Assembly (NCBI RefSeq): GCF_905220565.1
Contig: NC_059399.1
Coordinates: 16,670,501-16,734,500 of the forward strand
Direction: 5' to 3'
DNA from: Melitaea cinxia
Taxonomy: Eukaryota > Arthropoda > Insecta > Lepidoptera > Nymphalidae
DNA: 64,000 nucleotides
Notes under the pieces: generated by a model
The model's input: only the letters and a program-made list of their open reading frames with translations
What the model was told of the DNA's origin: nothing
Database searches by the model: none
Position numbers and translations under genes: made by a program
Part shown: positions 23,100 to 34,865 of the stretch, in pieces
Position numbering within the stretch: position 1 is the first letter of the stretch
Layout of the letters: every line of letters starts with the position of its first letter

Positions 23100-23341
23100 T
23101 GGTAGGGCACAGCAGGAATTTCCTGCTCAAAATATGGAGCAGCCCGACTGGGGTAGTACCTCGACCTTACAGAAGATCACAGCTAAATAATACTGTTTTC
23201 AAGCAGTGTTGTGCACTTGTTGGTGAGTAAGGTGAGCTCCTGGGTACGATTGGGGATTGGGTCGGCAACGCGCTTGCGATGCTTCTGGTGTTGCAGGCGT
23301 GCCGTGTGCAGGTGAGCCGTATGCTTGTTTGGCGATCTAGT
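23100..23341 (-). mobile_element. Family F repeat
   Basis: GGTAGGGCACAGCAGGAATT, CTCAAAATATGGAGCAGCCC, AGCTCCTGGGTACGATTGGG and GTGAGCCGTATGCTTGTTTG are F in reverse, near full length. Overlapping frames are incidental. Confidence 0.82.
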
Positions 23342-23439
23342 GATATAAAAAAAAAACACAAATAAAGCATCACACTCAACGGCCCACAGTAGGGTTTTCT
23401 CCTGTATCGGGGGTCCGAAAACACACACAATAGACAAAC

Positions 23440-23556
23440 ACAAACGCCCAGACCACACATCTATATGGCCTGTGCAAATGTTTGTCGTGAGCGAGGATCG
23501 ACCCGCGACCGCCAGTGCAACAGCCAGTGCTATGACCGCTGCGCTAACGCGTCGTT
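23440..23556 (-). mobile_element. Family E SINE variant, head half
   Basis: CGCCCAGACCACACATCTAT, TGCAAATGTTTGTCGTGAGC and GAGGATCGACCCGCGACCGC (B-box region in reverse) to TAACGCGTCGTT. It shares the TAACGCGTCGT-type 5' end with the copy at 45.5 kb, which sets both apart from the main E type. Confidence 0.75.
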
Positions 23557-23573
23557 AAAAAGAAAAACTAAAT

Positions 23574-23840
23574 ATTGAGGTCAGGACACATCAGGATATA
23601 TTCTGCTCAAAATCTGGAGCAGCCCATTTGAAGAAGAGTCTCAACTTAACAAACGACCACAGCTAATTATTACTACTCGCAAGCATCGCATGTTGTATTC
23701 CTGTAGTGAGTAAGATGACGATAGCACCAGGGTAGGGTTGACTAGTTACTTGCGATGCTTTTGGTGTTGCAGGAGTCTGTATGCCGCTGTGATCACTGAT
23801 CATCAGACCGTATGGTCGTTTTCCGACCTAGTCGTATAAA
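23574..23840 (-). mobile_element. Family F repeat
   Basis: GGTCAGGACACATCAGGATA, CTGCTCAAAATCTGGAGCAG, GAAGAGTCTCAACTTAACAA and TCCGACCTAGTCGTATAAA. Same orientation as the copy ~230 bases upstream, with a SINE E half between them. Confidence 0.78.
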
Positions 23841-24112
23841 AATTGAAGAAACTGTCGTAAACCGGAAGATAGGTAGAACTATTTTATAGACACTTATATT
23901 TTTCTATTATGACCTTAAATACCTTAATGAAAACATCAGAGTTCACCAAAATCAACAGGAAGCCGAATACCGAATACGGGAAATGAAAAAACATCTTAAT
24001 TTAAATATTCGACCTCACAAGAACTGTCACAAACTTTTGGATGTCATTTACCGTTACAGTCACTGATAATGAATATCTAATATTCAATAAACAGCTTCAA
24101 TTTTGATTATGA

Positions 24113-24427
24113 CTAGCTGTACACGCGACTTCGTTCGCGTGAAATTTATCAAAATAATCATTGTTCAGTTCGTACTTATAAAAAAAAATTAAAGCAAAAG
24201 TAGCCTAAGTTACTGCTTATTACATCAGCTATCTGCCAGTGAAAGTCCCGTCAAAATCGATCCAGCCGTTTCCGAGATTAGCCGGAACAAACAGACAGAC
24301 ATACAGACAAAAATTATAAAAAAAATTATTTCGGTATATGAACAGTGTGTACATATATATGAATTTAGTTCAAAGCGGTTACTTTAATATTACAAATAGA
24401 GATTCCAATTTTATTTATTAGTATATA
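24113..24427 (-). mobile_element. Family C Helitron (reverse), 5' end mutated
   Basis: Begins CTAGCTGTACACGCGACTTC on this strand. The hairpin CACGCGA/TCGCGTG is clear. It contains TCAGCTATCTGCCAGTGAAA and CCAGCCGTTTCCGAGATTAG and ends near TTATTAGTATA. The base before CTAG is A, as expected. The 5' TC appears to have become TA. Confidence 0.82.
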
Positions 24428-24827
24428 TAAAAGACAAATTTTAATCATCGTATTCACATTTACTAATTATAAAATACCCATTATGAAATTTATTTAGTTA
24501 CTTCATTAATAAAGAAGACAATGAAATTACTGCGAAATGGAAAAATATTTCTACGTAATATGTATTTCACAATATACAATATTTTTATAAGCCAATCAAC
24601 AAAATAATTTATCTTGTAATAATTATCAGCAATTTCAATTGTAAAGTCAATAAAGCGAAATTGTATATAATTTTATTTTATATCCGTATTCGAATAACTT
24701 TAATATGAAATTAAAGAAAGTACATTTTTATAAATAAAATTGTTGATGAATTTTCTCATTTCTATGACGTAACTTCGTTGTTTCTATAACGTATTGATCG
24801 AGAAAATTTGTCATAGCAAATGATTTT
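24428..24827. other. AT-rich sequence, no gene seen
   Basis: Nothing recognised apart from a local CTATGACGTAACTTCGTTGT/CTATAACGTATTGATCG similarity around 24760-24800. Confidence 0.5.
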
Positions 24828-24840
24828 GCCAATTATGTCA

Positions 24841-25179
24841 TCATCATCATCATCATTACAGCCTATACAGTCCACTGTTGGACATTGATAGGCCTCCACA
24901 AGTTTACGCCAAAAACAACGTGAACTCATGTGTTTTGCCCATAGTCACCACGCTGGGCAGGCGGGTTGGTGACCGCAGTACTGGCTTTGTCGCACCGAAG
25001 ACGCTGCTGCCCGTCTTCGGCCTGTGTATTTCAAAGCCAGCAGTTGGATGGTTATCCCGCCATCGGTCGGCTTCTTAAGTTCCAAGATGGTTGTGGAACC
25101 TTGTTATCCCTTAGTCGCCTCTTACGACACCCACGGGAAGAGAGGGGGTTGCTAAATTCTTTAGTGCCGTAGCCACGCA
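24841..25179 (-). mobile_element. Family A element, full length with target duplication
   Basis: GCCAATTATGTCA (24828-24840) is repeated at 25180-25192 on the other side. The element shows (ATC)n, AGCCTATACAGTCCACTG, GTCACCACGCTGGGCAGGCG, CGCCATCGGTCGGCTTC and CACCCACGGGAAGAGAGGGG. The simple repeat is at the 3' end of the element, adjacent to one duplication copy, as in target-primed retrotransposition. Confidence 0.93.
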
Positions 25180-25447
25180 GCCAATTATGTCACGGGTTAG
25201 CATTAATATACCTCGATTGTTTCATATATCGACTAGAAAATTAGCGTGATTTTATCTGCCTCCATTTTTAAACGGTTTTATTTAGCTCACCCCGTTTGTT
25301 TTATTTTTTATTTATTATTTATTCTTGGGTCAAATTTAGTAATTCAAATTTCACCCTCTTCCTGTCAACCGATTAATCTGAAATTTTGTATACACTTTGG
25401 ATTTTGGTGACAATACAATTATGTTTATTCATTATCATTATAAATTC

Positions 25448-26040
25448 AAGATGGCCGCCGCTACAAAATGGCGGATAATTTATGTTTTATTAATCCCATC
25501 AATATGGGTATCAAATAAAAGGGCTCAACAAGCAGAATACAATATACTATAAAAAATTGAAATCCAAGATGGCGGCCGCTACAAAATGGCGGATAACGTA
25601 GGTTTTATCAATCCCATCAATATGGGTATCAAATGAAAGGGCTCAACAAGCAGAATACAATATACTATAAAAAATTGAAATACAAGATGGCGGCCGCTAC
25701 AAAATGGCGGATAACGTAGGTTTTATCGATCCCATCAATATGGGTATCAAATGAAAGTGCTCAACCAGTATAATCAATGTACTATATAAAATTAAAATCC
25801 AAGATGGCGGCCTCTACAAAATGGCGGATAACTTAGGTTTTATCAATCCCATCAACATGGGTATCAAATGAAAGGTCTCAACAAGTAGAATACAATTTAC
25901 TATGCAAAATTGAAATCTAAGCTGGCCGCCGCTACCAAATGTCTGATAACAATTTTTTATCAATCCCACCAATATGGATATCAAATAAAAGGGCTTGACA
26001 AGAAGAATACAGTGCACTATACAACCTCAATATTTAAGAT
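25448..26040. repeat. ~118-bp minisatellite, five units
   Basis: AAGATGGCSGCCGCTACAAA-like unit starts lie at about 25448, 25566, 25684, 25801 and 25919, with a partial sixth at 26036. Each unit also holds CCCATCAATATGGGTATCAA and GGCTCAACAAGCAGAATACA. Similarity falls in the last units. The minus-strand frame through it repeats a Leu/Ile-rich segment with frameshifts between units, so it is not a protein gene. Confidence 0.93.
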
Positions 26041-26102
26041 GGGCCTTGCAATAATGAAGCACTAAATGAATTAAACAGAATGCGAAATAAAAACTAAAAA
26101 CT

Positions 26103-26873
26103 AGAAAATAAAAATAGGTAAAAAAACTTTTTAAGTTAAACGGTTTTATGTTAAACATACATTGCAATGTTTAAGATAAATGTACTAAAAACCAAAAAAT
26201 AATAAAATAGATACAGTAGTGGGAATTATAAACATATGCATAGACTAGACTAAAATAAAACCGTGGGGCACGTCAATTGTCTACAATCGTTGATTAAAAT
26301 GTTTGTTTTGTAATGTTACACTAAAATTAGGCAGTTGTTCAACCGACAACGATGGACGTGTGATAAGTAGGGCTAGAATGTGGAAACAAGCTAGCAAGCT
26401 CAATTATAAGCGAGTTTTAGGGTTTCATAGTGGTGAGCGAGTAGTACTTTTATCATATGTTTTGTCGATTAAAGACAAACTACGAGCAGTGAAACGATTC
26501 CTCGCCAGCCAGCAGTGTGAATGTCCAACGATAAACTAGTTGAAACATCTCTTTTATTTACATGGAGTGTATAACTATTGGAATTTCCATGAGCAAGAAA
26601 ATAGTAAGTAATTTCCTCACCGTCTGCGGGCCAACTGCCTATTTTAACGATGAATTACACGATTCTTCTATCGCACATTAAGTCGATAATTTGTAGACAA
26701 TTGACGTGCCCCACGGTTTTATTTTAGTCTAGTCTATGCATATGTTTATAATTCCCACGACTGTATCTATTTTATTATTTTTTCGTTCTTAGTACATTTA
26801 TCTTAAACATTGCAATGTATATTTAACATAAAACCGTTTAACTTAAAAAGTTTTTTTACCTATTTTTATTACT
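26103..26873. mobile_element. Element with ~180-bp inverted arms
   Basis: Left arm 26103-26286 and right arm 26691-26873 are near-exact inverted copies (for example CCGTGGGGCACGTCAATTGT and its complement), around a ~400-base centre. The ends read AG...CT. The centre has a 78-codon + frame at 26303-26539 of unknown type. Arms this long suggest a foldback element or a deletion derivative of a large DNA transposon; a Polinton-like AG/CT end is possible, but no 6-base target duplication is visible. Confidence 0.75.
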
Positions 26874-26992
26874 CTTGATCTCTCGAATTGAGTTCATTTA
26901 CAAAATGCGTGATTATTTGTTTGCAAAAATAATTTAAGAGAATTAACTACATAAATACATTATGAGAAATTAAAGTACAGCAACTTAAAAAA

Positions 26993-27339
26993 CTGGCACC
27001 GAGTTGGCGCAACGGTTACAGCCATGGATTGTATCTGTTGCGCTGGCGGTTGCGGGTTCGATCCCCGCACATGACAAACATTTGTATTGGCCATACAGGT
27101 GTTTGCCGTGGTCTGGGTGTTTGTGCAGTCCTTGTGGGGTCTCCCCACCGTGCCTCGGAGAGCACGTTAAGCCGTCGGTCCCGGTTGTTATCATGTACAC
27201 CTGATAGCGATCGTTACTCACAGTAGAGAATATATCCGCCAACCCGCATTGGAGCAGCGTGGTGGATTAAGCTCTAATCCTTCTCCTACATGGGGAAAGA
27301 GGCCTATGCCCAGTACTGGGATATTACAGGCTGAAGCGT
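26993..27339 (+). mobile_element. Family E SINE, full length with target duplication
   Basis: AACTTAAAAAA flanks it on both sides (26982-26992 and 27340-27350). The head CCGAGTTGGCGCAACGGTTA resembles a Pol III A box and GCGGGTTCGATCCCCGCAC a B box, so it is tRNA-derived. The body has GTCTCCCCACCGTGCCTCGG and GTTAAGCCGTCGGTCCCGGT and ends GGGATATTACAGGCTGAAGC. This is the reference E copy. Confidence 0.92.
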
Positions 27340-27350
27340 AACTTAAAAAA

Positions 27351-28757
27351 GCTGATAAAATTGACTAAACATGTATTTTTTTTCAAACCGAATATTAATG
27401 ACTCATTAATGGATTAGGGACTCTTCTTTTATTTAAGTATGAAAGAAATATAATATAAATCCATACTAAAAGTTTCTTACCGTAACGGTCATCAATCAGA
27501 TGTTTTTATTAACAACGAGAACTTTCCTTTACATTCTTATTAAGGTACATTTAAAATTCAAAATCAGAAGAATATTATTAAATAGTCTGAATAAATAAAC
27601 AAACAGATGCCTTCTAATTATAAAGTTATAATATTTATATGAAGAAAGGGAAGAAATAAGAGTCATGAATAAAGATTTAAAAGACAGTGGTCGTTTTAGG
27701 CTTTATTGCTTACAGGAGAAAACGCAGCTATATTAGCCACAATCAGCAGTTTACGCTGAATTTTAGGCAAACTAGAGTTAGTCTCATTTAAACTGTAGTC
27801 AACTACCGACAGTCAGACTAACAGAAATCAACAATAATCAATTTTTGTGCCCTGCAGCGTATAGCTCGGTGCGATTCGGGTAAACGAGGGCTGACTGTAG
27901 CTTATTGTATTTTGGAAACATTTTTAAATTTAAAAGAATGTGGTAAGGATATATTAAATTTCAGTGGATCCCACTCATATATTAAAATTATTTAAAACGG
28001 AATATTGACCATGTTTATTATTTTTATTTTACGAAGCTCGATATTTCGACATTAACTGCGAATGTCTTTGTTCACGAGACTCGTAAGAATAATTATGTTA
28101 ATTTAAAACCCGCTCATATAATTTTGATTGGTAATACGTTGCAGATGTTGGTGCAATAATTAGCATTTTAGACGGTATACTTTTGTGACTTTTTTTATCG
28201 AATTTTTGAGAGAAAATAAAATTAAGTGCTTAGATAAATGAAAAGAGTATTTCACCAAAAGATCAGTAAAAAAAGATATATAGTATAAGCCTGTAGTACC
28301 CTGGTTTTATAATGCAAACCTAGGTCGACAAACACTAGTTTAAGACTTCGATCCGGGCACGCTCTATTGAATGCATTCGGGTCCATGATGAAAATTGTTC
28401 AGTCTCGTAATTGTACATTATACAACACACGAAGATGTATTGGATTTTGTTCGGGTCGGAGCCGAACGTAGATATTTGAAAGGAGGAAGTAGTATTAATT
28501 ATAGATGTGTGGGATTTTTCAATTCAATTCATTCTAATCCTACGTCAAAACTAGCGATCAAAATGTATTTTATGTTTTCAAAATTAATTAGATTAAGAAT
28601 AGAGTGATTTTGTTATTCCGAGCAATGGGACTGACGTAGTCGCTAAGCGACAAAAGCCTATTCTACAAATGAACAAAAATAATAATAGTATACTACTTTT
28701 TTTTTAATGGAAGAGTTGTATAAATCTTAAAATATAGCTAAGCACATACATTACATA
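27351..28757. other. Unassigned sequence
   Basis: No repeat of this window matches and no coding frame is convincing. 28000-28110 has a phrase resembling 61.63-61.71 kb (TATTGACCATG ... TTCGACATTAACTGCGAATG versus TAGTTAATGTCGCAATATCG in reverse), suggesting a further low-copy element I could not delimit. Confidence 0.45.
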
Positions 28758-29089
28758 ACGTTTCAGCCTGTAATATCCCACTACTGGGCATAGGCCTCTT
28801 TCCCCATGTAGGAGAAGGTTCAGAGCTTAATCCACCACGCTGCTCCAATGCGGGTTGGCGGATATATTCCCTACTATGAGTAACGATCGCTATCAGGTGT
28901 ACATGATAACAACCGGGACCGACGGCTTAACGTGCTCTCCGAGGCACGGTGGGGAGACCCACAAGGACTGCACAAACACCCAGACCACGGCAAACACCTG
29001 TATGGCCAATACAAATGTTTGTCATGTGCGGGGATCGAACCCGCAACTGCCAGCGCACAACAGGTACAATCCATGGCTGTAACCGCATG
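28758..29089 (-). mobile_element. Family E SINE, full length with target duplication
   Basis: CATTACATA occurs at 28749-28757 and 29090-29098, with three bases (ACG) of the GCG-type end adjoining on the left. Reads in reverse from TTTCAGCCTGTAATATCCCA to GGATCGAACCCGCAACTGCC and CCATGGCTGTAACCGC. Confidence 0.9.
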
Positions 29090-29111
29090 CATTACATAGT
29101 TACATTTTATT

Positions 29112-29335
29112 GAATATGTCCTCCAAAGTCTGGAGCAGCTCAATTAAGAGGATAACACCAACTGACAGAAGATCGCAGCTAAATATAATATAATGGCCAG
29201 AGATCCTCGGAGAGTCGGGGTTGGTTTAGCAATACTCTTTGGGTGTTTCTGGTGTAGTAGGCATCTATACGCTACGGTAACCGCTTACCATCACGGTGGG
29301 CTATACGCTTGTTTGCCGACCTAATCGTATTAAAA
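29112..29335 (-). mobile_element. Family F repeat
   Basis: CAAAGTCTGGAGCAGCTCAA, CTGACAGAAGATCGCAGCTA, GGGTGTTTCTGGTGTAGTAG and GGCTATACGCTTGTTTGCCG. Adjacent to the E SINE on its left. Its opening bases are diverged. Confidence 0.75.
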
Positions 29336-29862
29336 AAATACTATTTTGTAATCATGTGTTTCGTCTGATAAATATAGTACTAAATATAAAAAATAACATG
29401 CCTTGTCATATCCTAAATGATTTGTTTCGTTTAGGGGTCGTTCTACGGTTTTTTGTGGAACTTTTTTATCTGTTGTACGTGATACTTAAGTTCTTACGTT
29501 CTTCTTTGTGAGGAACAGTATCATCTTGATGGTAAAAAAAATATATTTTAATGTTTTTAACTGAAACTTAATACAGAAATTACCCATACTTATATAAAAT
29601 ATTTTAGTGTTTTTCTTAAGAATAAATATATAAAGCATTGTTTCAGTAGTAATATGTAGTCAAGTTCTGCAGTCATTTTCGAATTTTTTATATTATTCAT
29701 ATAAAAACTCTTACACGTATTAATTGTTTAAAAAAAACTTCATGAAATGCGTTAAGCCGTCGGGTTTTCCGTCAGTGTTTATATGTTTTAATTCAACATA
29801 AAAACAAGATTTTTGAAATTTTAATATAAGGAAAATACGTACAATATCCATACATGTATGTA
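29336..29862. other. AT-rich sequence, no gene seen
   Basis: No repeat family or coding frame recognised. Confidence 0.5.
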
Positions 29863-29877
29863 TACATATTTTTATTT

Positions 29878-30200
29878 CATTACAGCCTATACAGTCCACT
29901 GCTGGACATAGGCCTCCACAAGTTTACGTTAAAAATAACGTGAACTCATGTGTTTTGCCCATAGTCACCACGCTGGGCAGGCGGGTTGGTGACCGCAGTA
30001 CTGGCTTTGTCGCACCGAAGACGCTGCTGCCCGTCTTCGGCCTGTGTATTTCAAAGCCAGCAGTTGGATGGTTATCCCGCCACCGGTCGGCTTTTTAAGT
30101 TCCAAGATGGTAGCGGAACTGTGCTATCCCTTAGTCGCCTCTTACGGCACCCACGGGAAGAGAGGGGGTGGCTATATTCTTTAGTACCGTAGCCACACAG
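29878..30200 (-). mobile_element. Family A element, full length with 15-bp target duplication
   Basis: TACATATTTTTATTT at 29863-29877 is repeated exactly at 30201-30215. The body matches the 24.8-kb copy almost base for base (GTCACCACGCTGGGCAGGCG, CAGCAGTTGGATGGTTATCC, CACCCACGGGAAGAGAGGGG). There is no ATC run here, only ATT before AGCCTATAC. The exact duplication points to a recent insertion. Confidence 0.95.
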
Positions 30201-30215
30201 TACATATTTTTATTT

Positions 30216-31371
30216 ATAAAAGTGAAAAATTTATCATACATTCCGTCCAAAATAAAAGCATATGAAGTTTAGGTACTAATATTGAATAATATATTTCTTT
30301 CAAGTCACTTAATGTTAACAATTTATCTTTACTTATAAAACCATTAGCACGCATAAACAAAACAACAAAACAATCCAACCTTGGTTCAAACATTGGACTT
30401 CAAACATGGCCATGGATTTGGCTGCACGCCAACGCTTATGAATCATCGCACGCGGCGCAACCAACGATTTGTCAGCATTACGAGTCTTCGCACACTAGAA
30501 ATGAACATATGTGTAAATACTGAAGGATCTTGGCGGAATCGGTCGTTCGGTCGGTTGAATTCTGATATGACAGCTGCGGTGAACGTCTAAAGATAGACTC
30601 GGTGAAACTTTTTGTAAAAAAGTGTTTCAAAGGTGACAAAGTGTACCGTCTCTGTATTTTCGTAATGTACCTCCTTATCTCCACTAACTTTTTTTCGTAT
30701 TGTGGGATAATATACTGCAATTTAAAATACGCAGTATCAAAATATAACTTAACAAACTTAAAAAAAAAACTTTTTGGGTGGTGTAAAGTGATTAGAGGAT
30801 TATAAATAAAATATTTGCCTCCCGCGTCGATGATGCACTCTGTCTGTCCTATGAGTGAGTTGCGATGTAATGTTTCATAGTCTATGACTATTCTCAAAAC
30901 ACACTTTTTAAATCAAGAATAATCTAATAATGTTTTGTTTATATAAAGTTAATACTTAAAATCTGTATGTTACAAATTATTAATAAATTATAAATAAATA
31001 TTAATAAAATGGAATGTAATTTAATTTAATACTTGTTCCAAAAAAATGTCAATGATCAGTAGAAAATAATGTACATAATGTACTCGTAATTATTAGTTGA
31101 TACAATAAATTATGATTAAATTATTAATTATTATTACTATTATATTATGACCTGTCCGATTAAAACTTTGCTAATATTTGATTTTTATCCATCGTTTTAT
31201 TTTTTTAGACGAAGGTGTGATTTCGGTACACTTAGAGCTGGCAAAAGTGTATACCAATAAATAAATAAATAAATAAATATCTTAAAAAAATACATAGATA
31301 TGGTCACCATTTCATTATGATAATTGGTGTTTGCTATAGATTTTTTTTCTTTTGATAAACATACATTTTTT
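30216..31371. other. Unassigned sequence; TAAA microsatellite
   Basis: 30370-30650 is more GC-rich than most of the window (CATGGCCATGGATTTGGCTG, CACGCGGCGCAACCAACG) and overlapped by a 139-codon minus frame. I recognise no domain and a plus frame overlaps it, so I do not call a gene. 31257-31279 is a (TAAA)n run. Confidence 0.4.
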
Positions 31372-31630
31372 ATACAACTAGGTCGCTAAACAAGCGTACG
31401 GCTCACCTGGTGGTAATCGATTACCGTAGCTTATAGACGTCTATAACACCAGCTAGCGCGTTGCCGACCCTATCCCCAATTCCCTCAGGAGCTCTGGTCA
31501 CCTTGCTCACCAACAGGAACACGACACTGCTTGAAAGAAAAAAGTATTATTCAATAGCTGTAATATTTTGTAAGGTCGGGCTGCTTCATATTTTGAGCAG
31601 GATATTTCCTGCCGTGCCCCACCCCAGTTA
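31372..31630 (+). mobile_element. Family F repeat
   Basis: ACTAGGTCGCTAAACAAGCG, GGCTCACCTGGTGGTAATCG, TTACCGTAGCTTATAGACGT, CAGGAGCTCTGGTCACCTTG and TGAGCAGGATATTTCCTGCC. Near full length. Confidence 0.82.
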
Positions 31631-31673
31631 GTATAAATAAAACATATAGAAATAAATATACATTCATATATTA

Positions 31674-31758
31674 CACCCAGACTCGAAAATGGCGGAATCG
31701 AACCCACAACCGCGGAGCAGAAAGCAGGGTCACAACAAGTTGTGCTGACGGACTTGTC
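31674..31758 (-). mobile_element. Family D SINE, tRNA-like head
   Basis: ACACCCAGACTCG, GGAATCGAACCCACAACC (B-box region in reverse), GGAGCAGAAAGCAGGGTCAC and CAACAAGTTGTGCTGACGG. Only the head survives. Confidence 0.8.
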
Positions 31759-33618
31759 AAATATAGTATGTACAAATTTTCAGAGCAATTGCCATATTAC
31801 GTTATTAGGACTCACAGGCTATTACAGAACAAATTAATCATTCATTATTATTGTAATTAATGAGAAAAGATACGTCAGATACAATTTAGATCTATTACGT
31901 AAACCTTTAACATCTTGTTGCTTTCCTTTCTAATATTACTCTTGACTAATTGCCTTCTTATATTAATCAAGATTCTGTATGAACTCCTAACGCTCGTTTT
32001 CTGTCTGTGACAGACACATTTATATTATTTTCATCGTACAATATTTGTCCTTTTCCGATTTTGTGCTTTTTACTAACAATGAACTATTTCAATATTCTCT
32101 TTGTTTTTAACCGACTTCAAAAAAGGAGGAGGTTACTCAATTCGACCGTATATCGATACCTCGGGGCTCAAAGGGCGTAAGCACGAAAACTCGATTTTAC
32201 AGGAGAGCCAAAAAACTAAAAAAAAAAAAGTATTTTCGACATAACTTTCTCGATTATTGTCCTAAATAAACCATTCTAGGACCAAAAGTTTTAATTTTTT
32301 TTGATGCAGAACTTTGTATAACTATGTTTCAAATAAATTTAAAAGTAACAAAAATAGCTTGTCTATACACCTCGGAAAATCGAATGATTTGGGCGTTTAC
32401 GAACAAAAAATCAATGGATATGTGATTAGTGATGGTTGTAACCGTATATAAGTGTATAATCTATGGTTGTAACGGTCAATTTTCTCACTATTTCTATCAG
32501 TTTGTAGACAGCTGCTTTGTTTTCTTCATTTAGGTAATCGATTTAAGTGCAATTTTTATGAACTTTATTGACTTTTTTATATAATTATGTACTTTTTTAA
32601 CCTTTTTATACATTTTATTACCTATTTATCGACTCAGATAACTAATTAATTATACAAATACCTAATTATTGATTTTGTCTATACTTAATAGTCTAACCTA
32701 TCTAAAACCTATTCCAAAACTCATTTATTATAAAAAAAATGATAAATAAAATTCACTTGTTATTGAAAATATTGTTTATTAAAGAAAGTAAGAAAAAGAC
32801 TCTTATTTTTATATGATTTCAGTTGTAACGAAACATCTTATTACCGTAAAGCAGAATGAACGATTGAAACTAAATTGTACTGAAATGGCAAGTACTTAGG
32901 TATCGCTACAAAATTTTGCGCTAATGTCTAATCTTCTGTTTAAAACGTATAGAAAATACAAGGAACTCTTGAGATCAATTATATATTATTTATGAAGTCT
33001 TTTGGTAAAAGTTATTAGGTAATCTTAAGTATTCCTACCTACTAAAACAGCAGTCTCATTAAAATTTGACCATCCTTGAATAACGAATGTTTGACAAACA
33101 TATTTATTATAAACAAATAATCTGTGAGGCTAATAAAACAACTGCTACTATTAAAAATCTATCTTACAATGAGAAAAATAAGTGCGTAAACAAAATAAAT
33201 TTCTGAATAGGATTCAGGGACAATGATAAATTCAATAATTTTTGCGTCACCTGCGTTACATATTATTTAACCTTTTGACCGCCGTAGTCACCTATACTTG
33301 ACAAGGGCTCGCGAGTCCTGTGCGCCAGCGACGTCTATAAGTGACAAAAAACCCGGACCACAAAAATATTAAATAAAATTATTAAAAAAATATTTCTAGT
33401 ATTTTAATTCAACATTTATGAAAATAGAATATCCCCGCAACATTTGAGTATAAAAAACAAGTCTTTTAGAGCTACACGTACTGAGAAACATTGAGATAAA
33501 AACATGCATTTTTATTCCACGTAAATGATATGTCCAGAACGCCGAAGTCGTCTATAGTTGACCGCTAGGGATGTGACGCAAGAGGTATAAATAAATAATA
33601 AATAAATAAATATTTACA

Positions 33619-33838
33619 ACATACACACCCGGTCATCTGTTCCTAAAGTAAGCAACTTAATGCTTGTGTTATAGGTAACAGCTGACTGGTATAGCTATTT
33701 TTTTTTGATAAGCATACATATAAATATAAATAAATATATATTATACCCAGACTCGGGGTGGGAATCAAACCCATAACCTCCGGAGCAGAAAGCACCGCTG
33801 ACCTGTAGTCACTACAAACTGCGCCAACGGGCTAGTCA
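33619..33838 (-). mobile_element. Family D SINE inside piggyBac-like element
   Basis: CACCCGGTCATCTGTTCCTA, AATGCTTGTGTTATAGGTAA, GGAATCAAACCCATAACCTC and CAAACTGCGCCAACGGGCTA. Near full length in reverse, next to an (ATAA)n tail at 33580-33608. A ~12-base CACCGCTGACCTG segment is an insertion relative to other copies. Confidence 0.85.
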
Positions 33839-34865
33839 AAATGGTATAGATGATTTATATATTCTTTATTGCACTTTAAAAAAATCATAATTACAAGTCA
33901 TTTTTGCAATTAGCTATTCAAAATTCAACTCAAACGTGTTATATTTTCTATAAATAATTTAATATTTGAATAAAACAAAAGGTAAAAAACATAAAACTAT
34001 CATCAGCTAACACATAAATAGCAAATGAATAAAAAATCAAATCAACTAAAATCAATCAAATCGCCATAATAAATCTGATATCTCAAATCTGGCGCATCTC
34101 TAGCGCGTAGTCATTAATCCGTTCTCTACACGCCGTTGTCAAGTATAGACGACACGCTGATGACGTCATAAGCGAATAGCGAGAAAACTAGTGAAGTGCA
34201 AGACGAGCGATACCTTAGAACATCGTCGTATTTTGGAAGGCGTCGATGATTTTAATAATATACAATAAAAAAAAAATATTTTTTTCATTTTTTTTATCTA
34301 GGGTAAGAGCGAAATTACGATTTTCTTTCTCATTCTCAAAATCATCTGGCAGCATCAATATCTAACCCCCACTCTCATAAAAGCTTTTTTTCTAAGACCC
34401 ATGTCGTGTCGTGTGTCGTGAAATATTTGATTTGAAATATTGCTACTTACTCAGTACTGTTTTAGTACTATTTGCTACCTAAGCAAAAAAATATTTAACG
34501 CATGTAAATATTTCTTTTAAACTAAGGCTGGCATCGACCGCACCGATTATATTAATTTGCTTCATCGGATCATATTTTTTCGTCGATCTACGTTGTATTC
34601 GAGCAAACACAATTATTCTTGTTCAAAAGTTGAGATTTCTTTTCAAAGTACTTTCTTTTTAGTAAAAAAGTTTAAAGAATAGGTAAATGATATTTTTTTT
34701 CATTAATTTTAATCATTTGAGACAATTGTGTGGAAAGTTCAAAAAATAACCTAAGTTTTTATAAAACTCGTTTAAAACGTTGGCCTTATGGGGCACTATG
34801 GAACAGGGCACAGTGGAATACTGTTCTAATGAACCTTCAACCTTAAATAATAAACTATTATCTAA

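Noticed and set aside
25448..26040. Possible CRISPR-like array of regular repeats
   Set aside because: Units are directly adjacent and similar over their full ~118 bases, with no unique spacers. It is a eukaryotic minisatellite.
26303..26539. 78-codon frame in the core of the inverted-arm element as a transposase
   Set aside because: No catalytic motif can be seen. It is mentioned only as an unknown frame.
26993..27070. tRNA gene
   Set aside because: A and B box regions are present, but the sequence continues into a SINE body with a target duplication and recurs several times; no closed cloverleaf. The same applies to family D heads.
30478..30897. 139-codon minus-strand open frame, one of the longest in the window
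   Set aside because: No recognisable motif, a low-complexity Phe/Lys/Tyr-rich part, and an overlapping open frame on the other strand. Length alone is not convincing in 64 kb.
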